Below, in pieces: positions 44,722 to 55,055 of a stretch of 64,000 nucleotides of DNA. The stretch's first letter is position 1, and the number at the start of each line of letters is the position of its first letter. This DNA is from Paenibacillus faecis (GTDB lineage Bacteria; Bacillota; Bacilli; Paenibacillales; Paenibacillaceae): contig NZ_VSDO01000003.1 of NCBI RefSeq assembly GCF_008084145.1, positions 744,001-808,000 of the forward strand. The letters are read 5' to 3'. The translations under genes were made by a program, and so were the position numbers. The notes beneath the pieces are model-generated. The model ran no database searches. It was not told the origin of the DNA and saw only the letters and a list, made by a program, of their open reading frames with translations.

Positions 44722-47700
44722 ATGAACAAACTCACCAGCTTCTCGATGAAAAATGTTGGAGCCCTCATCATTATGATCGTAATGCTGTTTGGGGGAGGCA
44801 TGTACGCGGCCGGCCAGTTAAAGACCGAAATCATGCCCGATATCTCCATCCCCATGGTGTTCATTACGACACAATACCCGGGGTCTCCTACCGATGTAAT
44901 GGAGCAGGTGACAAAGCCCCTGGAGAAAAAAATCGCCAACATGGAGGGCGTAAAATCGCTCCAATCCACATCGAGCGACAATTTTTCCACCATCATTGTC
45001 AACTTGACCGAGAAATCGGACCCCGAGAAGAAAAAGCTGGATATCGAAAGCCTGCTGCAGGAAGTGAATCTGCCGACTTCGGCAAGCACCCCAAAAGTAG
45101 CCACCATCGGTTACTCCTCGATACCGGCGTATTACTTTGCCATTTATGCGGAAAACGGCATGAGCCAGGCCCAGCTCGACCATTGGTTCGCGAATGAAAT
45201 CAAACCCGGGCTGCAATCGATTCCGGGCTACGACCATATGGACGAAATCGGTTCGCGCAAAACGACGCTCAGCATCCGGCTCGATGCCGACAAGCTGACC
45301 GCCTATGGGCTGACGCCTCCGCAAGTCTCCAATGACCTGCGCCAAAACATCAACTCCCTTCCGGCCGGAGCCGTCGAACTGGACGGCAATCAATTGATGG
45401 CCCGGGTAAAGAGTGAAACGGACAGCGTCTATGCCCTGGAAAACATGGAATTAAACACCCCGAGCGGGACCCACGTCCGTCTGAAGCAGTTGGGTACGAT
45501 CCAGTCGGTTACGGAGTCCGGTTTCATCGCCCGTCTGGACGATAACCCGGCCATCGGGATTCAGCTTTATAAAACGCCCGATGCCAACGCGGTCGATTTC
45601 TCCAAGGAAACCGAACGGCTGATGAAGGAATGGACGGCGGAAAATCCGAACATTCAATTCAAGACCATCTACGATACGTCTCAAGAGGTAAGCAAGTCGA
45701 TTAACGGCATGTTAAAAGAAGGCCTCACCGGTGCCCTGCTCGCGGCGCTGATGATTTTGCTGTTTCTGCGGAACCTGCGGATGACGCTGATCGTTCTGAT
45801 TTCGATTCCGCTCTCGATTCTGATCACGCTGCTCGTGATGAATTACTTGAACATCTCCCTGAACATTTTGACACTGGGCGGGATGTTTATCGCGATCGGC
45901 CGCGTCGTCGACGACAGTATCGTCGTCATCGAGAACATCTACACCCATTTGCAAAAAGCGGAAGAACGCGGCGAGTCCGTCATTAAGAAGGCCACGATGG
46001 AGGTTGGCGCCGCCATTACGTCCTCCACCCTGACTACCGTCGGTGTATTCGCGCCCCTCGGCATGGTCAGCGGGATGGCCGGCCAACTGTTCCGCCCGTT
46101 CGCCATCACGCTCGCTACGGCGATGCTGGCCTCACTGCTCGTCGCCCTGACGGTCATTCCGATGCTGGCGAAGCTGCTGGTGCGGGGAGATAAGATCAAG
46201 CAGCACGAAGAGAACCGGGAAGGCCTCATGGTGCGTTTTTACCGTCGCGCTTTGGAGCTGACGCTGCGCCACCGCATCAAAACCCTGCTGCTCGCCTTCG
46301 TCTTATTCCTTGGCTCCATCATCGGCACGGTTCCGTTCCTGTCGGTGACGCTGATCCCGGAAAGCGAAGCGCCGCGGGAATTCTATTATGTCATCAAAAT
46401 GCCGTATGAAACTTCCCTTGAAACAACGGATGCCAAGGTGAAGGATATGGAAGACATTTTGAAAAACGCGAAGGATCCCGCAGGGAACCCGATGTTCACC
46501 TTTATCGAATCCCTGGTAGGCTTCAATGAGGGATCTAAGGATCCGTCGTCTTATTCCGCGCAAATCTTCACGGAGGTCAGCGAAGACAGTGACGTCAAAC
46601 AGGTGAGGGATACATACAAGGAACTTCTGCTGGCGGAGCTTCCTCCCGGTTCCGAGTTGGATGTCCGTTCCATGGAAGGCGGTTCGACCGGAACGGTGGA
46701 CTTCCAATACGCGGTAAAGGGCGACGACTTGCTCAAACTGACCGAAGCTTCAGCCCTTCTGAAAGAAAAGCTGAAAGAGTTCCCGGAACTTCGCGAAGTC
46801 AAAGACTCGCTTAGCGACGCCAAAAAGGAGCTGCAGATCGAGGTCAATCAGAGCAAAGCCCAACAGTACGGTCTCAGCGTCACGGGCACGCAGCAGACGG
46901 TTTCCAGCTGGCTGATGAAGGAAGAAATCGGCGAGCTGAAGCTGGACAATACGACGTATACCACTACGCTGGAGTTGGATAAAACCGATATGAACAGCTT
47001 GTCCAAGCTCGGAAATATTCCGTTCCATACCGCCAGCGGCACGGTCGTCTATTTGAAAGAGATCGCCGAATTGAACATTATTAACGCGGCCTCGAGCGTT
47101 CAGCGGGATGATCAGGAGCAGGTCATCACGATCACCGCCAAAATCGACAGCCAGAACAAGGGCGGCGTCAGCGCCCAAGTCGGGCTCGCCCTCGACGAAG
47201 TCGCGCTTCCGGACGGCGTGAAACGCGAAATCGGCGGCGTCAGCGAAGAGATCGGCGAGAGCTTCTCGCAGCTGTTTGTGGCCATGGCGGCCGCCGTCTT
47301 CATCGTCTACCTGATCATGGTCATCTCCTTCGGCAACACCAGCGCGCCGTTCGCCATCTTGTTCTCGCTGCCGCTGGCGGTCATCGGGGGCCTGATCGGC
47401 CTGTTCCTGACCGGGGAAGCGTTAAGTATCACCTCCCTCATCGGCTTCATGATGCTGATCGGGATCGTCGTCACCAACGCGATCCTGCTGATCGACCGGA
47501 CGCAGCAGCTGCGGCAGGAAGGCTATACGGTCCGCCACGCCTTGGTTGAAGCGGGGATGATCCGCCTGCGTCCGATCATCATGACCGCGGTGGTTACGGC
47601 TATCGCCATGCTGCCGCTTGCGCTCGGACTGACCGAGGGAGGCACGATTATTTCCAAGGGGATGGCCGTTGTCGTCATCGGCGGTTTGGTCACCTCCACG

Positions 47701-47835
47701 ATTCTGACCCTTGTGGTCGTACCGATTGTTTATGAATTGATCGAATCGTTCAAAAACCGGATGAGCGGACTGTTCCGCCGCCGGGAAGGCAAACCGGCCA
47801 AGGGCAACAAGAAAGGAGTTGTAATCGATGAATAG
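44722..47835 (+). CDS. RND-family efflux transporter (AcrB/SwrC type)
   Basis: The 1037-residue protein begins in the first membrane helix, followed by a large outer loop (about 35-330), six helices (about 330-550), a second loop and six more helices. The essential charged residues occur in GRVVDDSIVVIENIY in helix 4. In Bacillus the relative SwrC exports surfactin and other lipophilic compounds. It overlaps the adaptor gene by 8 bases. The upstream two-component system probably controls it. Confidence 0.93.
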   Translation: MNKLTSFSMKNVGALIIMIVMLFGGGMYAAGQLKTEIMPDISIPMVFITTQYPGSPTDVMEQVTKPLEKKIANMEGVKSLQSTSSDNFSTIIVNLTEKSDPEKKKLDIESLLQEVNLPTSASTPKVATIGYSSIPAYYFAIYAENGMSQAQLDHWFANEIKPGLQSIPGYDHMDEIGSRKTTLSIRLDADKLTAYGLTPPQVSNDLRQNINSLPAGAVELDGNQLMARVKSETDSVYALENMELNTPSGTHVRLKQLGTIQSVTESGFIARLDDNPAIGIQLYKTPDANAVDFSKETERLMKEWTAENPNIQFKTIYDTSQEVSKSINGMLKEGLTGALLAALMILLFLRNLRMTLIVLISIPLSILITLLVMNYLNISLNILTLGGMFIAIGRVVDDSIVVIENIYTHLQKAEERGESVIKKATMEVGAAITSSTLTTVGVFAPLGMVSGMAGQLFRPFAITLATAMLASLLVALTVIPMLAKLLVRGDKIKQHEENREGLMVRFYRRALELTLRHRIKTLLLAFVLFLGSIIGTVPFLSVTLIPESEAPREFYYVIKMPYETSLETTDAKVKDMEDILKNAKDPAGNPMFTFIESLVGFNEGSKDPSSYSAQIFTEVSEDSDVKQVRDTYKELLLAELPPGSELDVRSMEGGSTGTVDFQYAVKGDDLLKLTEASALLKEKLKEFPELREVKDSLSDAKKELQIEVNQSKAQQYGLSVTGTQQTVSSWLMKEEIGELKLDNTTYTTTLELDKTDMNSLSKLGNIPFHTASGTVVYLKEIAELNIINAASSVQRDDQEQVITITAKIDSQNKGGVSAQVGLALDEVALPDGVKREIGGVSEEIGESFSQLFVAMAAAVFIVYLIMVISFGNTSAPFAILFSLPLAVIGGLIGLFLTGEALSITSLIGFMMLIGIVVTNAILLIDRTQQLRQEGYTVRHALVEAGMIRLRPIIMTAVVTAIAMLPLALGLTEGGTIISKGMAVVVIGGLVTSTILTLVVVPIVYELIESFKNRMSGLFRRREGKPAKGNKKGVVIDE

Positions 47836-48883
47836 CAGAACATGGCATAAACTTATGCTGGGCGGTGCGATGCTGGCCATGGTCGCTATGACGGCGGCCG
47901 GCTGTACCAAGGCGGAGGAACCGAAGCCGCTGGTTCAAAGCAATGTGCCGCAGAAGCCGACCGTGAAAGTGAGCGCGGCGGAATTGCGCACGATCGCCGA
48001 TCCGCAGGAGGTCGTGGCGGAAATCGCCGCCTCCGACCAGCGGGACGTGGTCGCCAAAGCCAGCGGCGATGTGAAAAAGGTATATAAACAGCGCGGCGAT
48101 CAGGTGAAAAAGGGAGAGCTCCTGTTTGAACTGGATACGACCGATGTGCTTCTCCAGAAACAAAAGGCCGAAATTTCGCTGCGGACGGCCCAGCAAAACT
48201 TGAAAAACGGGCTGTTCAACAATCCGGACGACCCGGACGCGCAGCAGTCGCTGAAGGATCAAATCCAGCTGGCGCAGATCGGGATCCAGGAGGCCAACCG
48301 GACGCTGGAGAATTACAGAGTGGAAGCTCCAATCAGCGGGATTTTAACCGATTTCTCCGTCAAGAGCGGGATGACGGTATCTCCGGGGAACGTTGGGGTG
48401 ATCCAACAGATCAACCCGGTGAAGATTAAAGCGAACATTACGGAGGAGAACGCCGAGTTGGTGAAAGGCAAGAAGGAGTTGTCCTTCTACTCCACCAGCC
48501 AGCCGGATGTGCTGCAAAAAGCGAAGATCGTTTATTTTGCCGACATTATGGATACCCAGCAAAGAACCTACGCAATGGAATTGCAAACGGACAACGCGAA
48601 GCAAGCCTGGAAACCGGGGGCCAAGGTTCAACTTCGAATCACCGAAGAGGCCGAGGAGAATGTGCTCACCATTCCGACCACCGCGATCGTCCGGGAAGAA
48701 TCCGGCACCTACGTTTATGTGAACGCCGCCGGTAAGGCGGAAAAGCGCCAAGTGGAGTTGGGACGGTTAAACGGCATGTATCAAGAGGTGACCAAAGGAA
48801 TCCAGCAAGGCGAACAGGTCATCGTCTCCGGGCAGCATCAGCTCAAGGACCAGCAGGAAATTGAGATTGCGCCGGCAAAATAG
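47828..48883 (+). CDS. RND efflux adaptor (membrane fusion protein), lipoprotein
   Basis: The 351-residue protein has a signal peptide ending in the lipobox TAAGC (Cys near 26), so it is anchored to the outer face of the membrane. A lipoyl/biotinyl-like half (DVVAKASGDVKKVYKQRGDQVKKGE), a coiled-coil hairpin (about 100-160) and a beta-barrel (KIKANITEENAELV) follow. It is the partner of the RND pump just before it. Confidence 0.92.
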   Translation: MNSRTWHKLMLGGAMLAMVAMTAAGCTKAEEPKPLVQSNVPQKPTVKVSAAELRTIADPQEVVAEIAASDQRDVVAKASGDVKKVYKQRGDQVKKGELLFELDTTDVLLQKQKAEISLRTAQQNLKNGLFNNPDDPDAQQSLKDQIQLAQIGIQEANRTLENYRVEAPISGILTDFSVKSGMTVSPGNVGVIQQINPVKIKANITEENAELVKGKKELSFYSTSQPDVLQKAKIVYFADIMDTQQRTYAMELQTDNAKQAWKPGAKVQLRITEEAEENVLTIPTTAIVREESGTYVYVNAAGKAEKRQVELGRLNGMYQEVTKGIQQGEQVIVSGQHQLKDQQEIEIAPAK

Positions 48884-48889
48884 AATACA

Positions 48890-48922
48890 AAAAAAGACTT
48901 GGCTCCAGGGCCAAGTCTTTTT
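48890..48922. terminator. Bidirectional terminator between RND operon and M23 gene
   Basis: A perfect stem, AAAAAGACTTGGC with GCCAAGTCTTTTT, has a 6-base loop, so both strands end in T runs. It lies in the 42-base gap between convergent genes. Confidence 0.92.
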
Positions 48923-48925
48923 GTT

Positions 48926-50515
48926 TTATAAATATTTCATCGGATTCTGCACGCTGCCGTCTTTATGGATCTCGAAGTGCAAATGCGTCCCGGTAGAACG
49001 CCCCGTATTGCCCATCACGCCGATCTCCGTGCCTTTCTCGACGACCTGGCCCTCTTTCACGCTAATCTTGCTCAAATGGCCGTACAGCGTCTCGTAGCCG
49101 TTCTTGTGATCGATGATAATACAATTGCCGTATCCGGATTTGGTGCCCGTGAAGACGACGACCCCCTCATCCGCCGCGAGAATGCTTCGGTCGGAAGAAA
49201 CGAGGTCGATGCCCTTATGCGTTCTCCCCCATCGTTCGCCGTAGCTGCTGCTCAACATCGCGCCCGATACAGGCCAGGCAAAATCACCGCTCCCTTGGCC
49301 GACCACCTTCGTGCCGCGAACCACGATCTTCGGCTTGGACTCCGTAATGACCTCCTGGCCCAGCCATTCCTCGCCGACCACCTCGCCGTTCTCTTTCGTA
49401 AGACGGTACTTCATCGTCTTGAGTCCGCTCGCTCCCAAGGAGATCACTTTCGTTTCTCCGGCGCGTAAATTATCGCTCTTCCGAACGATTACTTGCGGCT
49501 CGATTTCAATCTGTTCGGAGAACTTCTCCACCGTCTTCACCGTCAAGGACGGCTTCACGGTGTTAATCTTCAGCTCGGTTCCGATTTGAAGCGTGCGCTC
49601 CTTAACGCCCGGGTTGTTGCTGAACAGCTCCTTTTGCGTGACGCCAAAACGGGCCGCGATCGAAGAGATCGTATCTCCTTCCCGCACCGCGTAAGTCACC
49701 GCGGCTTCATCGCCCTCCAGAATCCGGGCTACCGCCTTGTTCACATCCATCACTTTGTTCGGAGCGGTTTCCACGGAGGCCGTGGTGACGTCCTCCTGGA
49801 TGGCGACCGATTCCACAATGACGCCGCCCGTTTTACCGGCGTCGGTGGCGGTTTTACCCGTGCCGGTGGCCGCCGCCTGCTGCGCCCCGCCGGTTTTCTT
49901 CACCTTGCCGGCCAACCGGGCGGTCGCCATGACGGTTTTGTCCTCCGGTGCGAACTTGCTCTTGAGCTTCTCCAGGACCGCGTCCGCCGTAGCCTGATCC
50001 TTCACGATGCCGATCGTCTTGCCGTCGACCTTCAACTCGACCCCTTTGGCGTAGCCGGTCAGCATCCCTTCCAGCTTGCTCAGCGTCCGTTCGCTGTCCA
50101 CCTGGGCTTTGTACTCCTTCGCTTCCACCGTCGTAATTCCTTCGGTATGTACCGCCATTTCCACATGCGGGTATTTTTCGTTATATTCCTGCTCCTTCTT
50201 GTCAAAAAGAGCCTGTAATTGCGCCTTGTCGGCAATCGTGCCGATTTCCTTGCCTGCGACGTAAACCCGATAATAAGTCACCGTATTGGCTTTGACATAC
50301 TGCTGTCCCGCCGTATAGATTCCTCCGGCCACCAGCAGGGCGGCTAGCGCGCCGACCGCGATCATCCGCGGTTTGGAACTGCGCAACGCGGCATATAGCC
50401 CAGCCTTTTTATGTTCGGACATCTCCTGATCGTTTTCCGGGCGGCCGTGATTTGTCTGCGCCGGGTCCTGGCCCTTGCGCCACAGCTGCCAACGTATCCC
50501 CCTGAAACCTTTCAT
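48926..50515 (-). CDS. Membrane-anchored M23 peptidase with LysM and G5 domains
   Basis: The 529-residue protein has a cytoplasmic N-terminus (about 50 residues), one membrane segment (MIAVGALAALLVAGGIY), a long stalk, a LysM repeat (YAVREGDTISSIAARFG at about 280), a G5-like domain (about 330-410) and a C-terminal M23 domain (HKGIDL, GYGNCIIIDH, LYGHLSK, THLHFEI zinc-site motifs). It should cleave peptidoglycan crosslinks at the cell surface. Its neighbour regions and the WalR link suggest a wall-growth role, but no WalR box was seen. Confidence 0.9.
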   Translation of the reverse strand: MKGFRGIRWQLWRKGQDPAQTNHGRPENDQEMSEHKKAGLYAALRSSKPRMIAVGALAALLVAGGIYTAGQQYVKANTVTYYRVYVAGKEIGTIADKAQLQALFDKKEQEYNEKYPHVEMAVHTEGITTVEAKEYKAQVDSERTLSKLEGMLTGYAKGVELKVDGKTIGIVKDQATADAVLEKLKSKFAPEDKTVMATARLAGKVKKTGGAQQAAATGTGKTATDAGKTGGVIVESVAIQEDVTTASVETAPNKVMDVNKAVARILEGDEAAVTYAVREGDTISSIAARFGVTQKELFSNNPGVKERTLQIGTELKINTVKPSLTVKTVEKFSEQIEIEPQVIVRKSDNLRAGETKVISLGASGLKTMKYRLTKENGEVVGEEWLGQEVITESKPKIVVRGTKVVGQGSGDFAWPVSGAMLSSSYGERWGRTHKGIDLVSSDRSILAADEGVVVFTGTKSGYGNCIIIDHKNGYETLYGHLSKISVKEGQVVEKGTEIGVMGNTGRSTGTHLHFEIHKDGSVQNPMKYL

Positions 50516-50551
50516 GCTGATCTCCTTTTCCCTTTTCGACTCATTACGACA

Positions 50552-50622
50552 GAAAAAGGTTTCAAAATTTTAACCTTTTTCCGCTACTGTTTACTTTAAC
50601 ACAGTCCGCAAAGGGATTTCAA
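50552..50622 (-). promoter_or_regulatory. Promoter and 5' leader hairpin of the M23 gene
   Basis: TTGAAA (50617-50622) and TAAAGT (50593-50598) are separated by 18 bases on the minus strand. Just after the expected start of transcription the leader contains a 10-base-pair hairpin, GAAAAAGGTT with AACCTTTTTC (50552-50561 and 50572-50581), which could stabilise the mRNA 5' end or act in control. Confidence 0.5.
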
Positions 50623-50630
50623 CCAAAGCA

Positions 50631-50673
50631 AAAAAGCCAAAATCCTGCGTCATGCAAGGCTTTTGGCTTTATT
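50631..50673 (-). terminator. Terminator after the low-complexity membrane protein gene
   Basis: AAAGCCAAAA pairs with TTTTGGCTTT across an 18-base loop and is followed on the minus strand by TTTTTTG. It lies about 70 bases after the stop at 50744. Confidence 0.85.
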
Positions 50674-50743
50674 TAAGACTTCGGGGGTCTCGCCAATTTT
50701 TTACAATCTTGTGAATGGCATCGCTGACATGGTTTCGGGCGGA

Positions 50744-51583
50744 CTATTCGTTCTTTAACAAATCCATGATTTTGGCATATTCCGTTTTGTTTAAGTGTTT
50801 GGACAGAATCTGCTCGATTTCGATCAGTTCCTTCTCTGTCAGACCGTCTTCCATGAGTTCCGTGATCCGCTGCATTTCCTCTTGAGGCAGCTTGGCCATC
50901 AGCATCGCGAACACCTCTTCCTTCTCCTTGGCCGGCAGCTCGTCCTTCATCGCCACCATCTGGTCCGGTGTCACGACGACCTGCGGGGCTTGACCGGAGC
51001 CGGTCGCTTCGGGCCCGTCCGCGCCGCCCGAAATGCCGCCCATGACCGACAAGGCGTCTTCCGGCGGCGTTTGGCCGGCGTCATCGACCCCCGCCTTCGC
51101 GTCCGCGCCGACGCCCGCATCGGCGCCTGCATTGACGCCTGTATTGGCACCTGCGTTAGTGCCTGACGCGTTGGCCCCGCCTGTCGAGCTGCCTCCGCCC
51201 GCCTTGTCGCTTGCGGCTCCCGCGGCCCCTGAGGCGCCAGCGCCGGCCGTCCCGCCCGTCCCCGTCGCGCCCGTGCCGGTTCCGCCCGTGCCCGTCCGGC
51301 CGCTGCTATCGCCCTCGTTCTTGCTCCCGGCCGAGGAATGTGTTTGCGGGTCCGCGTCCAACGCCGTTTTTTTCGCCTCCTCGTCTCGATCCTTGCCGCC
51401 AAGTCCCAGCATCCCCTTAACGACGCTGCCCAGGCTCGGGGCCTCCGCCGTGATCGGCAGATGATAACTCTCCAGCAGCGATTGTATATACGCATTTACG
51501 ACATACCCCGTCGTCATAACCGTCAAAGCACATACGACCACCACCGTGGCAATCAGCCTCAACAACCACCCCATCCATCTCAT
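50744..51583 (-). CDS. Membrane-anchored protein with long Gly/Ala/Thr-rich linker
   Basis: AGGAGG lies 7 bases before the ATG at 51583, giving 279 residues. One N-terminal membrane helix (WLLRLIATVVVVCALTVMTT) is followed by an extracellular linker of about 110 residues made almost only of G, A, T, S, D and N. A helical, acidic C-terminal domain of about 75 residues follows (MVAMKDELPAKEKEEVFAM onward). The family is not recognised. The linker coding DNA is very GC-rich and repetitive and may vary in length between strains. Confidence 0.75.
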   Translation of the reverse strand: MRWMGWLLRLIATVVVVCALTVMTTGYVVNAYIQSLLESYHLPITAEAPSLGSVVKGMLGLGGKDRDEEAKKTALDADPQTHSSAGSKNEGDSSGRTGTGGTGTGATGTGGTAGAGASGAAGAASDKAGGGSSTGGANASGTNAGANTGVNAGADAGVGADAKAGVDDAGQTPPEDALSVMGGISGGADGPEATGSGQAPQVVVTPDQMVAMKDELPAKEKEEVFAMLMAKLPQEEMQRITELMEDGLTEKELIEIEQILSKHLNKTEYAKIMDLLKNE

Positions 51584-51728
51584 AACGCTTCCTCCTTCTG
51601 CCGCCGGCTCTATCACCGGTCATCCTAATCTCCTAATTTTCAGTATGGACGGCGGAAGCGAATTGTAACCTCGCAAACCGGGCTCCAACACCCAAAAATA
51701 GAATAGGGACCTGTCGCCTGGCGCAGAA

Positions 51729-51916
51729 TCACCTGGAATTCCTCCCGTTAATTTTGTATAAAACGAATGTTTCTACCGCTTTAACTGGAAAAAAGGGAGC
51801 TAATTCAGGCGATTCCCCGTAAATTCGATCCATCCACATCATTTAGCTGGAGCTTTTCCCGTTATTTTCACCACCGCCCCTTTTTCGAGCCGATTAACGG
51901 GAACATTTCCCGCTAT
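51729..51916. repeat. Four-palindrome array C
   Basis: Units lie at 51729-51751, 51781-51803, 51843-51865 and 51894-51916, of the same 23-bp form as arrays A and B (two have a TAT end instead of TAA, one a TCA start). Centre spacing is 52, 62 and 51 bases. The array is in the gap between purA (3' end) and the next gene start. Confidence 0.85.
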
Positions 51917-51987
51917 TTCTCCAGCGGTGCGGAGCGCTTCAGAACTCGTCGGAGAAGTTAAGCACCGACCGCCAAACATCATCACGC

Positions 51988-52040
51988 AAAAAAAGCCGCC
52001 CACCGGGCCAAGAGTCACCTCTTGTTCCCGTGAGCGGCTA
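51988..52040 (-). terminator. Terminator of purA
   Basis: On the minus strand AGCCGCTCACGGG pairs with CCCGGTGGGCGGCT (some mismatches) and is followed by TTTTTTT. It lies just after the purA stop. Confidence 0.8.
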
Positions 52041-52056
52041 TGCTTTGTACGGATGC

Positions 52057-53403
<1,347 letters not shown>

Positions 53404-53444
53404 TCACACAACAAGTTAATTTACTGCGTCAAAGCAGCACTATC

Positions 53445-53473
53445 AGTTTACCAGTCTCCTTTTTCAAAGTCAA
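53445..53473 (-). promoter_or_regulatory. purA promoter (sigma-A type)
   Basis: TTGACT (53468-53473) and TAAACT (53445-53450) are separated by exactly 17 bases on the minus strand, about 100 bases before the purA start. Confidence 0.75.
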
Positions 53474-53477
53474 ATTA

Positions 53478-53522
53478 AAAAGCGAACGATTATAATATGA
53501 AAAGTTAATAACGTTCGGAATT
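53478..53522 (-). promoter_or_regulatory. Two inverted PurBoxes (PurR control site) upstream of purA
   Basis: AAAAGCGAACGAT (53478-53490) matches the PurBox consensus at 11 of 13 positions. The inverted AATTCCGAACGTT (53510-53522 on the minus strand) matches 12 of 13. They face each other and lie just upstream of the -35 element, as in B. subtilis purA. PurR would repress purA in response to adenine signals, with PRPP as inducer. Confidence 0.65.
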
Positions 53523-53702
53523 ATCGGTTGTTAGGAACACGTCAGAAATAAATCGGCCCGCTTTGAAAAATACTACCCTCGTCGGTGTTCACATTCTCAC
53601 AGTCCTTTGCAAATACACCGATTATACTAGGACAAAAACAGATCCTTCGCATCAACAAGATCTTGAACCTGAATAGAGAATCGGAAGGGACGGAAATGAA
53701 CC

Positions 53703-55037
53703 ATGGAAACGAATAGCCGCCGCGGAACGCTAAAAAAGTCGGTCACTTTTATGGAAGCCCTGGCGCTTGTCATAGGGATGATCATCGGATCGGGGATCTT
53801 TTTGAAGCCCGGGATTGTCCTCGGCCACGCGGGAACCCCGGGGATGGGCATACTGGCTTGGGCAGCGGGCGGCGTCATCACCCTGGCGGCGGCTCTCTCC
53901 GTGGCCGAAATCGCCGCGGCCATCCCGAAATCGGGAGGGCTCTACACCTATCTGGGAGAGTTGTACGGCGGGGTCTTCGGCTTCCTGCTGGGTTGGGTAC
54001 AGACGATCATCTCCTATCCGGCCTCGGTCGCGGCACTATGCATTGCTTTCGCCACGTATTCCGGGTACTTCCTGCCGATGAGCGACGGGCAGCAAACCTG
54101 GCTGGCCATTGGCATCCTGGCCTTTATCCTGCTCATGAACGTACTATCGACCAAAAACGGCGGAATCATCCAGACGATCGCTACCGCGGGCAAACTGATT
54201 CCGGTGATCGGCATTGTAGGTTTCGGCCTCGCGGCTGGCGCCGCCCCCGGCTTCGCCGGGATTCCGGCGTCAGCCGCCGCGGCGTCCGGATCCGGATTTG
54301 GCGCGGCCATCCTGGGCACCCTCTGGGCCTATGACGGCTGGATCGGCGTGACCAATATGGCCGGCGAAATCGGTAACCCAGCCAAAACGTTACCCCGGGT
54401 CATCTCCGCAGGCGTTTTATTCGTCATCGCCGTCTATGTCCTGTTCAACGTCGCGATCTATCGCTCCCTGCCCTATGAAGCCATCGTCAACTCCCCGACG
54501 CCGGGCGCCGACGCGGCGCAGGCCCTGTTCGGAAACGGCGGCGGCGCCTTTATCACCGCGGGCATCATCGTTTCCATTCTCGGGGCGCTCAACGGGTATT
54601 TAATGACCGCGGCACGGGTACCGCAGTCCATGGGAGCCAACGGGCAGCTGCCCTTCTCCCGGACACTCGCGCGTCTCCATCCCAAGTTCCAAACGCCGGC
54701 GAACGCGTTGCTCCTGCAGAGCGTATTGGCCGTCATTTACATCCTCTCCGGCACCTTCAACACGCTGACCGATCTGCTGGTGTTCGTCCTTTGGATTTTC
54801 TTTACGATGGGCGTGTTCGGCGTATTCCTTTTGCGCAAAAAGACGCCACCCCGGCCCGGAAGATACCGGGTTCCCCTCTACCCCCTGACGCCGTTGATCG
54901 GGATGGCGGGAGGCGTCTATATCCTGGCCAGCACCATCCTGAACGACCCGATCCGCTCTTTGACCGGCATCGGCATCACCCTGCTGGGACTGCCTGTCTA
55001 CTATCTGATGCAGCGTAAAAGCAAAAAAACAGGCTGA
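53703..55037 (+). CDS. APC-family amino-acid permease/exchanger
   Basis: The 444-residue protein has about 12 helices and begins SVTFMEALALVIGMIIGSGIF, the substrate-binding GSG motif of APC/LAT-type transporters. The helix-1 and helix-6 breaks and the length fit serine/threonine exchangers of the SteT type. Substrate not proved. GGAAGGGACGG precedes the ATG, 9 bases off. Its stop is inside the hairpin shared with dnaB. Confidence 0.88.
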   Translation: METNSRRGTLKKSVTFMEALALVIGMIIGSGIFLKPGIVLGHAGTPGMGILAWAAGGVITLAAALSVAEIAAAIPKSGGLYTYLGELYGGVFGFLLGWVQTIISYPASVAALCIAFATYSGYFLPMSDGQQTWLAIGILAFILLMNVLSTKNGGIIQTIATAGKLIPVIGIVGFGLAAGAAPGFAGIPASAAAASGSGFGAAILGTLWAYDGWIGVTNMAGEIGNPAKTLPRVISAGVLFVIAVYVLFNVAIYRSLPYEAIVNSPTPGADAAQALFGNGGGAFITAGIIVSILGALNGYLMTAARVPQSMGANGQLPFSRTLARLHPKFQTPANALLLQSVLAVIYILSGTFNTLTDLLVFVLWIFFTMGVFGVFLLRKKTPPRPGRYRVPLYPLTPLIGMAGGVYILASTILNDPIRSLTGIGITLLGLPVYYLMQRKSKKTG

Positions 55038-55055
55038 CGGTCTCCCGTCAGCCTG
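55023..55055 (-). terminator. Terminator of dnaB, containing both stop codons
   Basis: A perfect 11-base-pair stem, CAGGCTGACGG/CCGTCAGCCTG, with a TCTC loop. On the minus strand it is followed by TTTTTTTG. The permease TGA (55035-55037) is in one arm and the dnaB TGA (55048-55050) in the other. Confidence 0.88.
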
